Source: CFX2 sp014338005 (GTDB lineage: Bacteria > Chloroflexota > Anaerolineae > Aggregatilineales > Phototrophicaceae). Taken from it: 16,428 bases of DNA. Shown here piece by piece: positions 1 through 5,508 of the stretch. How positions within the stretch are numbered: position 1 is the first letter of the stretch; every line of letters starts with the position of its first letter. The translations under genes were made by a program, and so were the position numbers. The notes below the pieces were generated by a model. That model was not told where the DNA came from, did not search any database, and worked only from the letters and a program-made list of their open reading frames with translations. Where the stretch lies: NCBI GenBank assembly GCA_030263555.1, contig SZPE01000097.1, positions 1-16,428 of the forward strand, read 5' to 3'.

Positions 1-63
1 TTTGAGCGGCAAGGAACGCAGCTCAACCTGTCCGACAACTCGGCTATCGAAGTTGTCGGTTAA
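1..63 (+). CDS. Possible C-terminal end of a gene entering from the left edge
   Basis: Frame 1 is open from the first base to a TAA at 61-63 and would end a protein with ...NLSDNSAIEVVG. Twenty residues are too few to recognise a family. The stretch also contains a perfect 9-bp inverted repeat (32-40 with 51-59, 10-nt loop). It could therefore be a hairpin downstream of an unseen gene rather than coding sequence, though no T-tract follows on either strand. If coding, the gene would converge on the zinc-operon GTPase that ends at 131. Low confidence. Confidence 0.3.
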   Translation, partial: FERQGTQLNLSDNSAIEVVG

Positions 64-130
64 GTCGCTTGTGTCAGATCATGTCTTGTCTTTTACAAAT
101 CAGTCGTGGCAGGTCTGATCTTGTCTACCC

Positions 131-1336
131 CTAGTCCCAGGTTGGAAAAGGATCATGATAACTCGCCCATGTAGCGACATCATGTGTCATCTCATCATCG
201 GTCAGTAGAGCCGCTTCAAGTTGTGCCAACAGATGTTCTTTGGGCATTTTGATACCGATAAACACAAGTTCCTGCCGCCGATCTCCGAACGGCTCCTGCC
301 AGTATTCGGCAATATAGTCATCTATCAAGTGGTCTTGTGGACGCATCGTTTCGGGGGTTGCTGCCAGCCATGTGCCGGCTGGTGAAACGCTGGCGACCTG
401 GCCTGCCAGTGACCAATTGATGCCGATATCGTATCGGGTGGCAAGCCAGATGAAACCTTTAGATCGCAGTACGGTCTGCATATGGTTGCCCATCAAAAAG
501 TCCATTAATCGCTGAGGGTGGAAGGGGCGTCGGGACTTAAATACGAAGCTGCTAATGCCATATTCTTCTGTTTCTGGCGTGTGTTCACCTTCAAGTTCTT
601 TTAACCAACCCGGTGATCGCTGCGTCGCTTCCATGTCAAACAATCCCGTATTGATGATGTGGCGCATATCAACCTGCCCATGTAAGGCGCGGATGAGTTT
701 TGCATCTGGATTGAGCTTGTGTAGCACACTTTCCAGTTCTTCGACTCGCTCAGGTGTGGTTAGATCGGTTTTGTTTAGGATGATGACATTGGCGAACTCT
801 ACCTGGTCAATAAGCAAATCGGAGATTGTGCGATTATCCTCGTCGCTCATTGCCATATTCAGTTCTTTGAGGTGTTGTCCCTCTCGATAATCATGGAGCC
901 AACAACTGGCATCTACTACTGTTACCAGCGTATCCAGTTGAGAAATATCCATGAGGCTTGTTTCGCCGTTCGGTGTGGGGAATGAAAACGTCATAGCCAC
1001 CGGCAGCGGCTCAGCAATACCGGTGGACTCAATCAGCAGGTAATCGAAACGGCCTTCGTTTGCCAGCCGAGTAACTTCTTGCAGCAGGTCTTCTCTCAAG
1101 GTGCAGCAGATACAGCCATTCGTCATCTCAATCAGTTTTTCTTCGGTGCGGCTGAGTTTAGCATCGCCATCGCGCACCAGTTGCCCATCAATGTTTACTT
1201 CGCTCATATCATTAACAATTACCGCGACACGCATTTGCTGGCGATTTTTCAGGATATGATTCAGCAGTGTTGTTTTTCCTGATCCTAAAAAACCGGAAAG
1301 AACAGTGACGGGTAGTTTTGCTTTGGTGAAAGTCAT
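131..1336 (-). CDS. COG0523-family GTPase (CobW/ZigA/YciC-like), probable zinc metallochaperone
   Basis: This is a G3E-class P-loop GTPase of 401 residues, close to the usual family length. Visible motifs are the Walker A GFLGSGKTT (15-23), the family-defining CxCC metal site CICC (75-78), ESTG (about 103-106) and the guanine-specificity motif NKTD (188-191). A CobW C-terminal domain starts near residue 259. Members of this family bind zinc or another metal at the CxCC site and couple GTP hydrolysis to metal delivery; Zur-regulated members act under zinc shortage. The ATG (1336) follows the L28 stop codon directly, with GAGGAG about 10 nt upstream, so the genes are almost certainly cotranscribed. 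Neighbouring zinc-free S14 and L28 genes support a zinc rather than a cobalamin or nitrile-hydratase role. No histidine-rich stretch, common in some relatives, is seen. The exact metal and client are not determinable here. Confidence 0.93.
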   Translation of the reverse strand: MTFTKAKLPVTVLSGFLGSGKTTLLNHILKNRQQMRVAVIVNDMSEVNIDGQLVRDGDAKLSRTEEKLIEMTNGCICCTLREDLLQEVTRLANEGRFDYLLIESTGIAEPLPVAMTFSFPTPNGETSLMDISQLDTLVTVVDASCWLHDYREGQHLKELNMAMSDEDNRTISDLLIDQVEFANVIILNKTDLTTPERVEELESVLHKLNPDAKLIRALHGQVDMRHIINTGLFDMEATQRSPGWLKELEGEHTPETEEYGISSFVFKSRRPFHPQRLMDFLMGNHMQTVLRSKGFIWLATRYDIGINWSLAGQVASVSPAGTWLAATPETMRPQDHLIDDYIAEYWQEPFGDRRQELVFIGIKMPKEHLLAQLEAALLTDDEMTHDVATWASYHDPFPTWD

Positions 1337-1576
1337 TTAGAGCAGCTCCTCAATTGACCGACCCTGCCGTTTCATAAATTTGACCAGACCGATTTTGTCA
1401 ATCGTCCTGATCTCTTTCGCGGTAACGCGCACCCGAACAAACCGGTCAATCTCCGGCACGTAAATGCGCTTTGTCTGCATATTCAGCCCGAACTTGCGTC
1501 GCGTTGCTTTAAGCGAATGCGGACGATGATTCCCAAACAGCGGTTTCTTTTGGGTGATATTGCGTTTTGCGGCCAT
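1337..1576 (-). CDS. rpmB: 50S ribosomal protein L28, zinc-independent (C-) paralogue
   Basis: The protein has about 79 residues and begins MAAKRNITQKKPLFGN, matching the L28 N-terminus (xCxxTGKxPxxGN). The cysteine position of zinc-ribbon forms is occupied by other residues, and the protein contains no cysteine. The middle and end (RIYVPEIDRFVRVRVTAKEI...IDKIGL...QGRSI) resemble the alternative L28 made by mycobacteria under zinc limitation. I chose the ATG at 1576 because GGAG (1587-1584) lies 7 nt upstream. The adjacent ATG at 1579 is possible, and a TTG at 1603 would add nine residues overlapping S14. The gene sits 20 nt after S14 and abuts the GTPase gene. Role: replaces zinc-binding L28 in the large subunit so that ribosomal zinc can be spared. 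Confidence 0.92.
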   Translation of the reverse strand: MAAKRNITQKKPLFGNHRPHSLKATRRKFGLNMQTKRIYVPEIDRFVRVRVTAKEIRTIDKIGLVKFMKRQGRSIEELL

Positions 1577-1596
1577 CATAATGCTCCGAGTTTTTG

Positions 1597-1866
1597 CTAC
1601 CAACTCGACTTGGTGACACCGGGAATCAAACCCTGCAAAGCCATTTCGCGGAAGGCAATGCGAGACAAACCGAAACGCCGCATATATCCGCGTGAACGCC
1701 CGGTAATTTTGCAGCGGTTATGCAGCCGGGTCGCGTTAGAATTTTTCGGCAGCCGGGACAGACTTGCCCAATCTCCTTTTTCACGCAGCTGTCGGCGTTC
1801 TTCCGCATATTTTTCTACCAATTGTTGGCGTTTTTTCTCTTTTTCGATGGATGATTTTTTAGCCAT
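1597..1866 (-). CDS. rpsN: 30S ribosomal protein S14, zinc-independent (C-) long form
   Basis: An 89-residue S14. The C-terminal signature NRCKITGRSRGYMRRFGLSR, then IAFREMALQGLIPGV, is diagnostic of the family. It lacks the paired CxxC motifs of the about 61-residue zinc-binding form (only one cysteine, in NRC) and has the longer charged N-terminus of C- forms (KKSSIEKEKKRQQLVEKY). The start ATG at 1866 lies only 3 nt after the stop of the upstream unknown gene, with GGAAAG as a plausible ribosome site inside that gene's end. In many bacteria C- S14 is induced by Zur derepression and substitutes for the zinc form in the small subunit. The operon partners L28(C-) and the COG0523 GTPase fit this role. 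Whether a zinc-type S14 exists elsewhere in this genome cannot be seen. Confidence 0.94.
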   Translation of the reverse strand: MAKKSSIEKEKKRQQLVEKYAEERRQLREKGDWASLSRLPKNSNATRLHNRCKITGRSRGYMRRFGLSRIAFREMALQGLIPGVTKSSW

Positions 1867-1869
1867 CTT

Positions 1870-2457
1870 TCACTTTCCATTCTCCGTATTTTCAGACAGA
1901 ACACATTCAGCCAGCTCAAACCAACGGACAGGCATCTGCGCCACCGGTATTCCTCCTCTATAGTGCTTACGCTGCGGCCAGGCGGCGATAGCCTGCTCTC
2001 GATAATCCAACTTAACCTGAGTTTGCAACCAGCTTTCGTAAGTGCCGGCCCAATGCATCGCGCTGAACAGCAGATCAAATGCTTTCTGCCGTTCCTCAGT
2101 GCATTTTGTATTGCTTGTCAAAGGAAGATGGCGTTCGCGCCAGGCATCTGGCTTGAAGCACACATCGTTGGTATAACGTACACGGAACTGTGATCGGCTG
2201 ATGAACAGGCTTCCGATGCTGGTCTGGGCAATCCAAATACCCCAACCCCATAAATTCAATACAGTATTATTTTGCAGGTGGAAAGTATAGGCACTATGAT
2301 AGCCCGGTTGTGGTGATGGTCGTTTTTCGGCACCATAGATTAACAGCAGGTTGCCTTCTGTGCGGCGCACATCACACCCCCAACACCACATTTGTTGGTC
2401 AATGAGTGCAACTGCTGTGCGTTGGCACTTCGATGGGATTTTGACGAATTGACTCAA
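1870..2457 (-). CDS. Unrecognised tryptophan-rich protein heading the zinc-starvation operon
   Basis: A 195-residue protein that I cannot assign to a family. It has no signal peptide and no clear membrane segment, so it is probably cytosolic. It contains a CxxC motif (C25-W-G-C28), further cysteines at 11, 100, 119 and 185, and about ten tryptophans, including clusters W24/W26 and W70/W72/W75. The block around MWCWGCDVRR...GNLLLIYG looks like a conserved core. The start is taken as TTG (2457); an in-frame TAA lies just upstream. ATG at codon 23 is an alternative, but it would begin right at the CWGC motif. It is the first gene behind a promoter with a Zur-like operator and lies 3 nt before S14, so it is presumably induced with the zinc-sparing proteins. 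A metal-binding role is an inference from the CxxC and the context only. Confidence 0.8.
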   Translation of the reverse strand: MSQFVKIPSKCQRTAVALIDQQMWCWGCDVRRTEGNLLLIYGAEKRPSPQPGYHSAYTFHLQNNTVLNLWGWGIWIAQTSIGSLFISRSQFRVRYTNDVCFKPDAWRERHLPLTSNTKCTEERQKAFDLLFSAMHWAGTYESWLQTQVKLDYREQAIAAWPQRKHYRGGIPVAQMPVRWFELAECVLSENTENGK

Positions 2458-2473
2458 CTGAATGCTCTTACAC

Positions 2474-2487
2474 GATTATCATTAATC
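2474..2487. repeat. Palindrome in the operon leader, possible second operator
   Basis: GATTATCATTAATC contains perfect arms GATTA and TAATC around 4 nt, and includes ATTATCA, a Zur/Fur half-site sequence. It lies in the predicted untranslated leader 17-30 nt before the TTG start. It may be an auxiliary operator or just AT-rich sequence close to the ribosome-binding region. Confidence 0.3.
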
Positions 2488-2512
2488 AGACTTTGTGTCT
2501 TTAAGCAGTTAA

Positions 2513-2541
2513 ATGATATTTGGTATCAATTAGAATTGCAA
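2513..2541 (-). promoter_or_regulatory. Sigma70-like promoter of the zinc-starvation operon
   Basis: On the minus strand TTGCAA (2541-2536) is followed, after exactly 17 nt, by TATCAT (2518-2513): 4/6 and 5/6 matches to the -35 and -10 consensus. Transcription would start near 2506, giving a leader of about 49 nt before the TTG start at 2457. The Zur-like palindrome covers the spacer and most of the -10 box, a typical repressor arrangement. The prediction rests on sequence pattern only. Confidence 0.55.
2514..2528. promoter_or_regulatory. Candidate Zur operator
   Basis: TGATATTTGGTATCA has perfect outer half-sites, TGATA and TATCA, separated by 5 nt. That is the spacing of the Fur/Zur-type consensus TGATAATnATTATCA. 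The symmetry extends outwards to 2510-2532 with one mismatched pair (TAAn...nTTA). The site overlaps the -10 box of the operon promoter, so zinc-loaded Zur could block transcription. A Fur-family protein other than Zur is possible from the sequence alone; the zinc-sparing genes downstream favour Zur. Confidence 0.55.
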
Positions 2542-2577
2542 GGGTTGGTTTTGACGGTTTTTATTGGGGGGATAAGC

Positions 2578-2617
2578 GGAAGAAAATCCGCCGGCAAGGG
2601 TATCGTGCCGGCGGATT
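2578..2617 (-). terminator. Intrinsic terminator after tatD
   Basis: A perfect 12-bp GC-rich stem (2585-2596 with 2606-2617, arms containing ATCCGCCGGCA and TGCCGGCGGAT) encloses a 9-nt loop. On the minus strand it is followed by a run reading TTTTCTTCC. It lies 27 nt beyond the tatD stop codon and would end the rmd-gmd-tatD transcript, isolating it from the zinc operon promoter just downstream. Confidence 0.85.
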
Positions 2618-2643
2618 AGGAGCGGTTGATTTGTTGGAAATAT

Positions 2644-3426
2644 TTATGGCAGGGCGAACAGGCGGGCGGCGTTTTCGGTGGTCGCCTGCGCCATCTGCTC
2701 CACCGTGACCTGATGCAGCGCGGCCAGCCGTTCGACGATGTAGGGGATGTAGGCTGGTTCGTTGCGTTGGCCCCGGTGCGGCGTTGGAGTCAGGAACGGG
2801 CCATCGGTTTCCACCAGCAGGCGGTCAAGCGGCACGCGCGCGGCGACGGCGCGCAGGTCGTCGGCTTTTTTGTAGGTGATCGGCCCGGTGAAGCCGATGT
2901 AAAACCCGGCTTCCAGCGCCCGTTCGGCGATGTCCGCCGGCGCGGAAAACGAGTGCAGCACGCCGGGGCGCGTTTTGAGCGAATCCGGCAGGCCGCGTAC
3001 CCAGCTTTCCAGAATGTCCATGATGTCGGCGCTGGCTTCGCGGTTGTGGATGATGACGGGCAGCGCCAGCTTTGCCGCCAGCGCAAGCTGAGACTCAAAG
3101 GCCTCGAACTGTTTGGGCTTCGGGCTGTTGTCCCAGTAGTAATCCAGCCCGATTTCGCCAATGGCGACAACTTTCGGGTGGGCGGCCACGTCGGCCAGGG
3201 GTTTGAGCAGCGCCGGGGTAAAGTCGGCGCTGCTGTTGGGGTGGATGCCCACCGCCGCAAATAATCCGGCGTGCCGGCTGCACAGATCGAGGATGTCCCG
3301 GCTGGTGTCCGGGTCAATCGCCGGGACGACCACGCGGGTGACGCCGGCTGCCGCCGCGCGGGCGATCACGGCTTCGAGGTCATCCCGGTAGCTGTCGAAG
3401 TTCAGATGGCAGTGGGTGTCAATCAC
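2644..3426 (-). CDS. TatD-family metal-dependent hydrolase (putative DNase)
   Basis: A 260-residue amidohydrolase-fold protein of normal TatD length. The metal ligands are all visible: H5 and H7 in DTHCHL, E91 in GEIGLDYY, H127 in IIHNREA, H158 in VLHSFS and D208 in VETDGPFLTP. The closing signature PHRGxRNEPAYI is also present. Characterised family members are Mg-dependent 3'-5' exonucleases acting on DNA or RNA and are linked to DNA repair and quality control; the name does not imply a role in Tat export. The start is GTG at 3426, overlapping the gmd stop codon (GTGA), which indicates translational coupling. The link to sugar-nucleotide genes is probably operon hitch-hiking rather than shared function. 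Confidence 0.93.
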   Translation of the reverse strand: MIDTHCHLNFDSYRDDLEAVIARAAAAGVTRVVVPAIDPDTSRDILDLCSRHAGLFAAVGIHPNSSADFTPALLKPLADVAAHPKVVAIGEIGLDYYWDNSPKPKQFEAFESQLALAAKLALPVIIHNREASADIMDILESWVRGLPDSLKTRPGVLHSFSAPADIAERALEAGFYIGFTGPITYKKADDLRAVAARVPLDRLLVETDGPFLTPTPHRGQRNEPAYIPYIVERLAALHQVTVEQMAQATTENAARLFALP

Positions 3427-4400
3427 AGCCGGTTTTCGACCTTCAAAAGCTGGAGGTCTGCCTCCACCATCATCTGGATAAGCTGCTCGAAGGTCACGTT
3501 TGGCTCCCAGCCAAGATTTTTCCCGGCTTTGCCGGGGTCGCCGACCAGCAGATCAACCTCGGCGGGGCGCATATAACGCTCGTCCTGTACCGTGTAGTTT
3601 TTCCAGTTCAGATCAACGCAGCTAAAGGCCACATCCAGCAGCCGCTCGACCGAATGCGTCTGGCCGGTAGCGACGACGTAATCATCCGGGGTATCCTGCT
3701 GGAGCATCAGCCACATGGCCTTCACGTAATCCCCGGCAAAGCCCCAGTCGCGCTGCGAGTCCAGGTTGCCGATGCGGAGTTCGTTGGCGAGGCCCAATTT
3801 GATGCGGGCGGCGTGGTGGGTCACTTTGCGGGTGACAAATTCGAGTCCCCGGCGCGGACTCTCGTGGTTGAACAGGATGCCGCTGGTGGCGTGCAGGCCG
3901 TAACTTTCGCGGTAGTTGACGGTAATCCAGTGGCCGTACACTTTAGCCACGCCGTAAGGGCTGCGGGGGTAAAAGGGGGTGCTTTCCTTCTGCGGCACTT
4001 CCTGAACTTTGCCGAACATCTCGCTGCTGGAGGCCTGGTAAAACCGAATTTTAGGGTTCACCGTCATGATGGCGTCGAGCAGGCGGGTGACGCCCAGGGC
4101 GGTCACGTCCCCGGTAAAAACCGGCTGCTGCCAGGATGTCTGGACGAAACTCTGCGCGGCCAGGTTGTACACCTCGTCCGGCTGGATGTCTTTGAGGGCG
4201 CGCGTCAGGCTGGTCTGGTCGAGCATATCACCGGAGATGAGTGTGATTCGCTCCTGAATGTGACGGATACGCTCAAAATTCAGAGTGCTGGTACGCCTCA
4301 CCAGGCCGAACACGTCGTAACCCTGGCCCAATAAAAACTCGGCCAGATAAGAGCCGTCCTGTCCGGTGATGCCGGTGATAAAGGCGCGTTTTTTACTCAT
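3423..4400 (-). CDS. gmd: GDP-mannose 4,6-dehydratase
   Basis: A 325-residue extended short-chain dehydrogenase that removes water from GDP-D-mannose to give GDP-4-keto-6-deoxy-D-mannose. Seen: the NADP(H)-binding motif GITGQDGSYLAE (10-21), the catalytic triad in SSSEMFG (124-130) and SPYGVAK (Y149, K153), and the Gmd-specific segments NHESPRRG (178-185) and GNLDSQRDWG (211-220). The length is slightly short of some Gmd proteins (about 340-370), but no key part is missing. The ATG at 4400 has GGAGG 10 nt upstream. It follows the reductase gene by 87 nt and overlaps tatD by 4 nt. With the neighbouring reductase it makes a GDP-6-deoxyhexose donor for surface polysaccharide or glycoprotein. Glycosyltransferases are not in view. 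Confidence 0.96.
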   Translation of the reverse strand: MSKKRAFITGITGQDGSYLAEFLLGQGYDVFGLVRRTSTLNFERIRHIQERITLISGDMLDQTSLTRALKDIQPDEVYNLAAQSFVQTSWQQPVFTGDVTALGVTRLLDAIMTVNPKIRFYQASSSEMFGKVQEVPQKESTPFYPRSPYGVAKVYGHWITVNYRESYGLHATSGILFNHESPRRGLEFVTRKVTHHAARIKLGLANELRIGNLDSQRDWGFAGDYVKAMWLMLQQDTPDDYVVATGQTHSVERLLDVAFSCVDLNWKNYTVQDERYMRPAEVDLLVGDPGKAGKNLGWEPNVTFEQLIQMMVEADLQLLKVENRL

Positions 4401-4487
4401 GAACGGTTTTCCTCCGCTGTATAAAGGTGATGGTACAAGGCTTGTGCGGGCGAAAGATGGGCGGTTATCCGGCGAGCAGCCGACGTT

Positions 4488-5441
4488 TCACCCCTTAACC
4501 ACACGCGCGCGGCAGTCATCAAGCGTGTCGCGCAGGCTGTCCTCAAACGCAATCTGCGGCTGCCAGCCGGTGGTTTCTCGCAAGCGCGCGGCGTCGCCCT
4601 GGATGATCGGTATATCCAGCGGCAGCATTCGCGCGGGGTCGGTTTCGATAGTGATACGCCGGGTGCTGAAGCCGAGCAGCGTATCCAGCAGCTTTTGGAT
4701 GCTGTAAATTTGGCCGGAAGCGATGTTATAGGCCTCGCCGGGGATGCCGCGTTCCATCAGCAGCCTGTAGGCGCGCACCACGTCGCGCACGTCGGTAAAA
4801 TCCCGCTGCGCCGCTAAATTGCCGACGCGAATGACCGGCTCCTGCTGGCCGGCCTCGATGCGCGCGATCTGGATGGCAAAATCCGGCGCGACGAATCCTT
4901 CACTCTGGCCGGGGCCGAAGTGGTTAAAAGGGCGCGCACGGATGATCGGCATCTGGTGGCTGAGGTAATATTGCAGCCCCAGCATATCCTGGGCGATTTT
5001 GCTCACGCCGTAGGGGCTTCCGGGGCGCAGCGGCGCTTCCTCGTTAATGGGAAGCTGTTCGGGGCGCACCGAACCGTAAATTTCTGCCGAGCTGATGACC
5101 AGCAGGCGCGGTCTGGTGTTGAGCGCCAGGCAGGCCAGAATCAGATTAAGCTGGGCGCGAATGTTGTTTTCGAGCGTGTCCCAGGGGATGATAAACGAGC
5201 GGCGCGGGGAAGCCTGCGCGGCCAGATGATAAATCTGCTGCGGCTGCACCGCTGCGATTAAGTCATAAACGGCGCGTTCGTCGCGCAGTTCGATTTCGTG
5301 GCAAATAACCGACGGCAGGGCCGAGTGCGGTATCCCCGCCAGCACCGTACCATGCAGTTCGACCTCCGGCATAGTTTCGAGAATCAGCCGCGATAGATGC
5401 CTGCCGACAAATCCCCCGACTCCGGTAATGAGAACGCGCAC
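4488..5441 (-). CDS. rmd: GDP-6-deoxy-4-keto-mannose reductase-like NAD-dependent epimerase/dehydratase
   Basis: About 318 residues with a Rossmann motif MRVLITGVGGFVG (1-13), SSAEIYG (117-123), the catalytic pair in SPYGVSK (Y144, K148), PFNHFGPGQ (171-179) and RDFTDVRDV (213-221). This pattern and the location directly before gmd fit Rmd, which reduces the keto intermediate to GDP-D-rhamnose. It does not look like the epimerase-reductase Fcl that makes GDP-L-fucose. A GDP-talose-type or other 4-reductase cannot be excluded. I prefer the GTG start at 5441, because the Rossmann fold begins there and AGGGA lies 7 nt upstream. ATG at 5462 and TTG at 5465 would add 7 or 8 unconserved residues. 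It starts 50 nt after the lipoprotein stop and probably leads the rmd-gmd-tatD operon. Confidence 0.87.
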   Translation of the reverse strand: MRVLITGVGGFVGRHLSRLILETMPEVELHGTVLAGIPHSALPSVICHEIELRDERAVYDLIAAVQPQQIYHLAAQASPRRSFIIPWDTLENNIRAQLNLILACLALNTRPRLLVISSAEIYGSVRPEQLPINEEAPLRPGSPYGVSKIAQDMLGLQYYLSHQMPIIRARPFNHFGPGQSEGFVAPDFAIQIARIEAGQQEPVIRVGNLAAQRDFTDVRDVVRAYRLLMERGIPGEAYNIASGQIYSIQKLLDTLLGFSTRRITIETDPARMLPLDIPIIQGDAARLRETTGWQPQIAFEDSLRDTLDDCRARVVKG

Positions 5442-5479
5442 CGTTTTTTCCCTGTTTTGCATCAAGCCGCAATTGCAGC

Positions 5480-5508
5480 ATTATAACGGGGCTATCTTGG
5501 ATATTCCA
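5480..5508 (-). promoter_or_regulatory. Possible promoter of rmd-gmd-tatD
   Basis: A perfect TATAAT (5485-5480, minus strand) lies 17 nt after TGGAAT (5508-5503), a weak -35 that falls inside the 3' end of the lipoprotein gene. A start near 5473 would leave a leader of about 30 nt containing the AGGGA ribosome site used for the GTG at 5441. The -35 match is poor, so readthrough from the lipoprotein gene is an equally good explanation. Confidence 0.35.

Noticed and set aside
131..1336. Cobalamin-synthesis CobW or nitrile hydratase activator
   Set aside because: No cobalamin or nitrile hydratase genes are adjacent, while the zinc-free ribosomal proteins and Zur-like site point to zinc homeostasis.
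1517..1963. Plus-strand frame of 148 codons across S14 and L28
   Set aside because: Antisense to two ribosomal protein genes that are unambiguous; composition is arbitrary.
2644..3426. Twin-arginine translocation component
   Set aside because: TatD is a metal-dependent nuclease family; the name is historical and no tatA, tatB or tatC gene is present.
2626..4334. Plus-strand open frames opposite tatD and gmd (2626-3264, 3654-4334)
   Set aside because: Both lie opposite genes with complete catalytic motifs. Their translations show no family signature or convincing start context.
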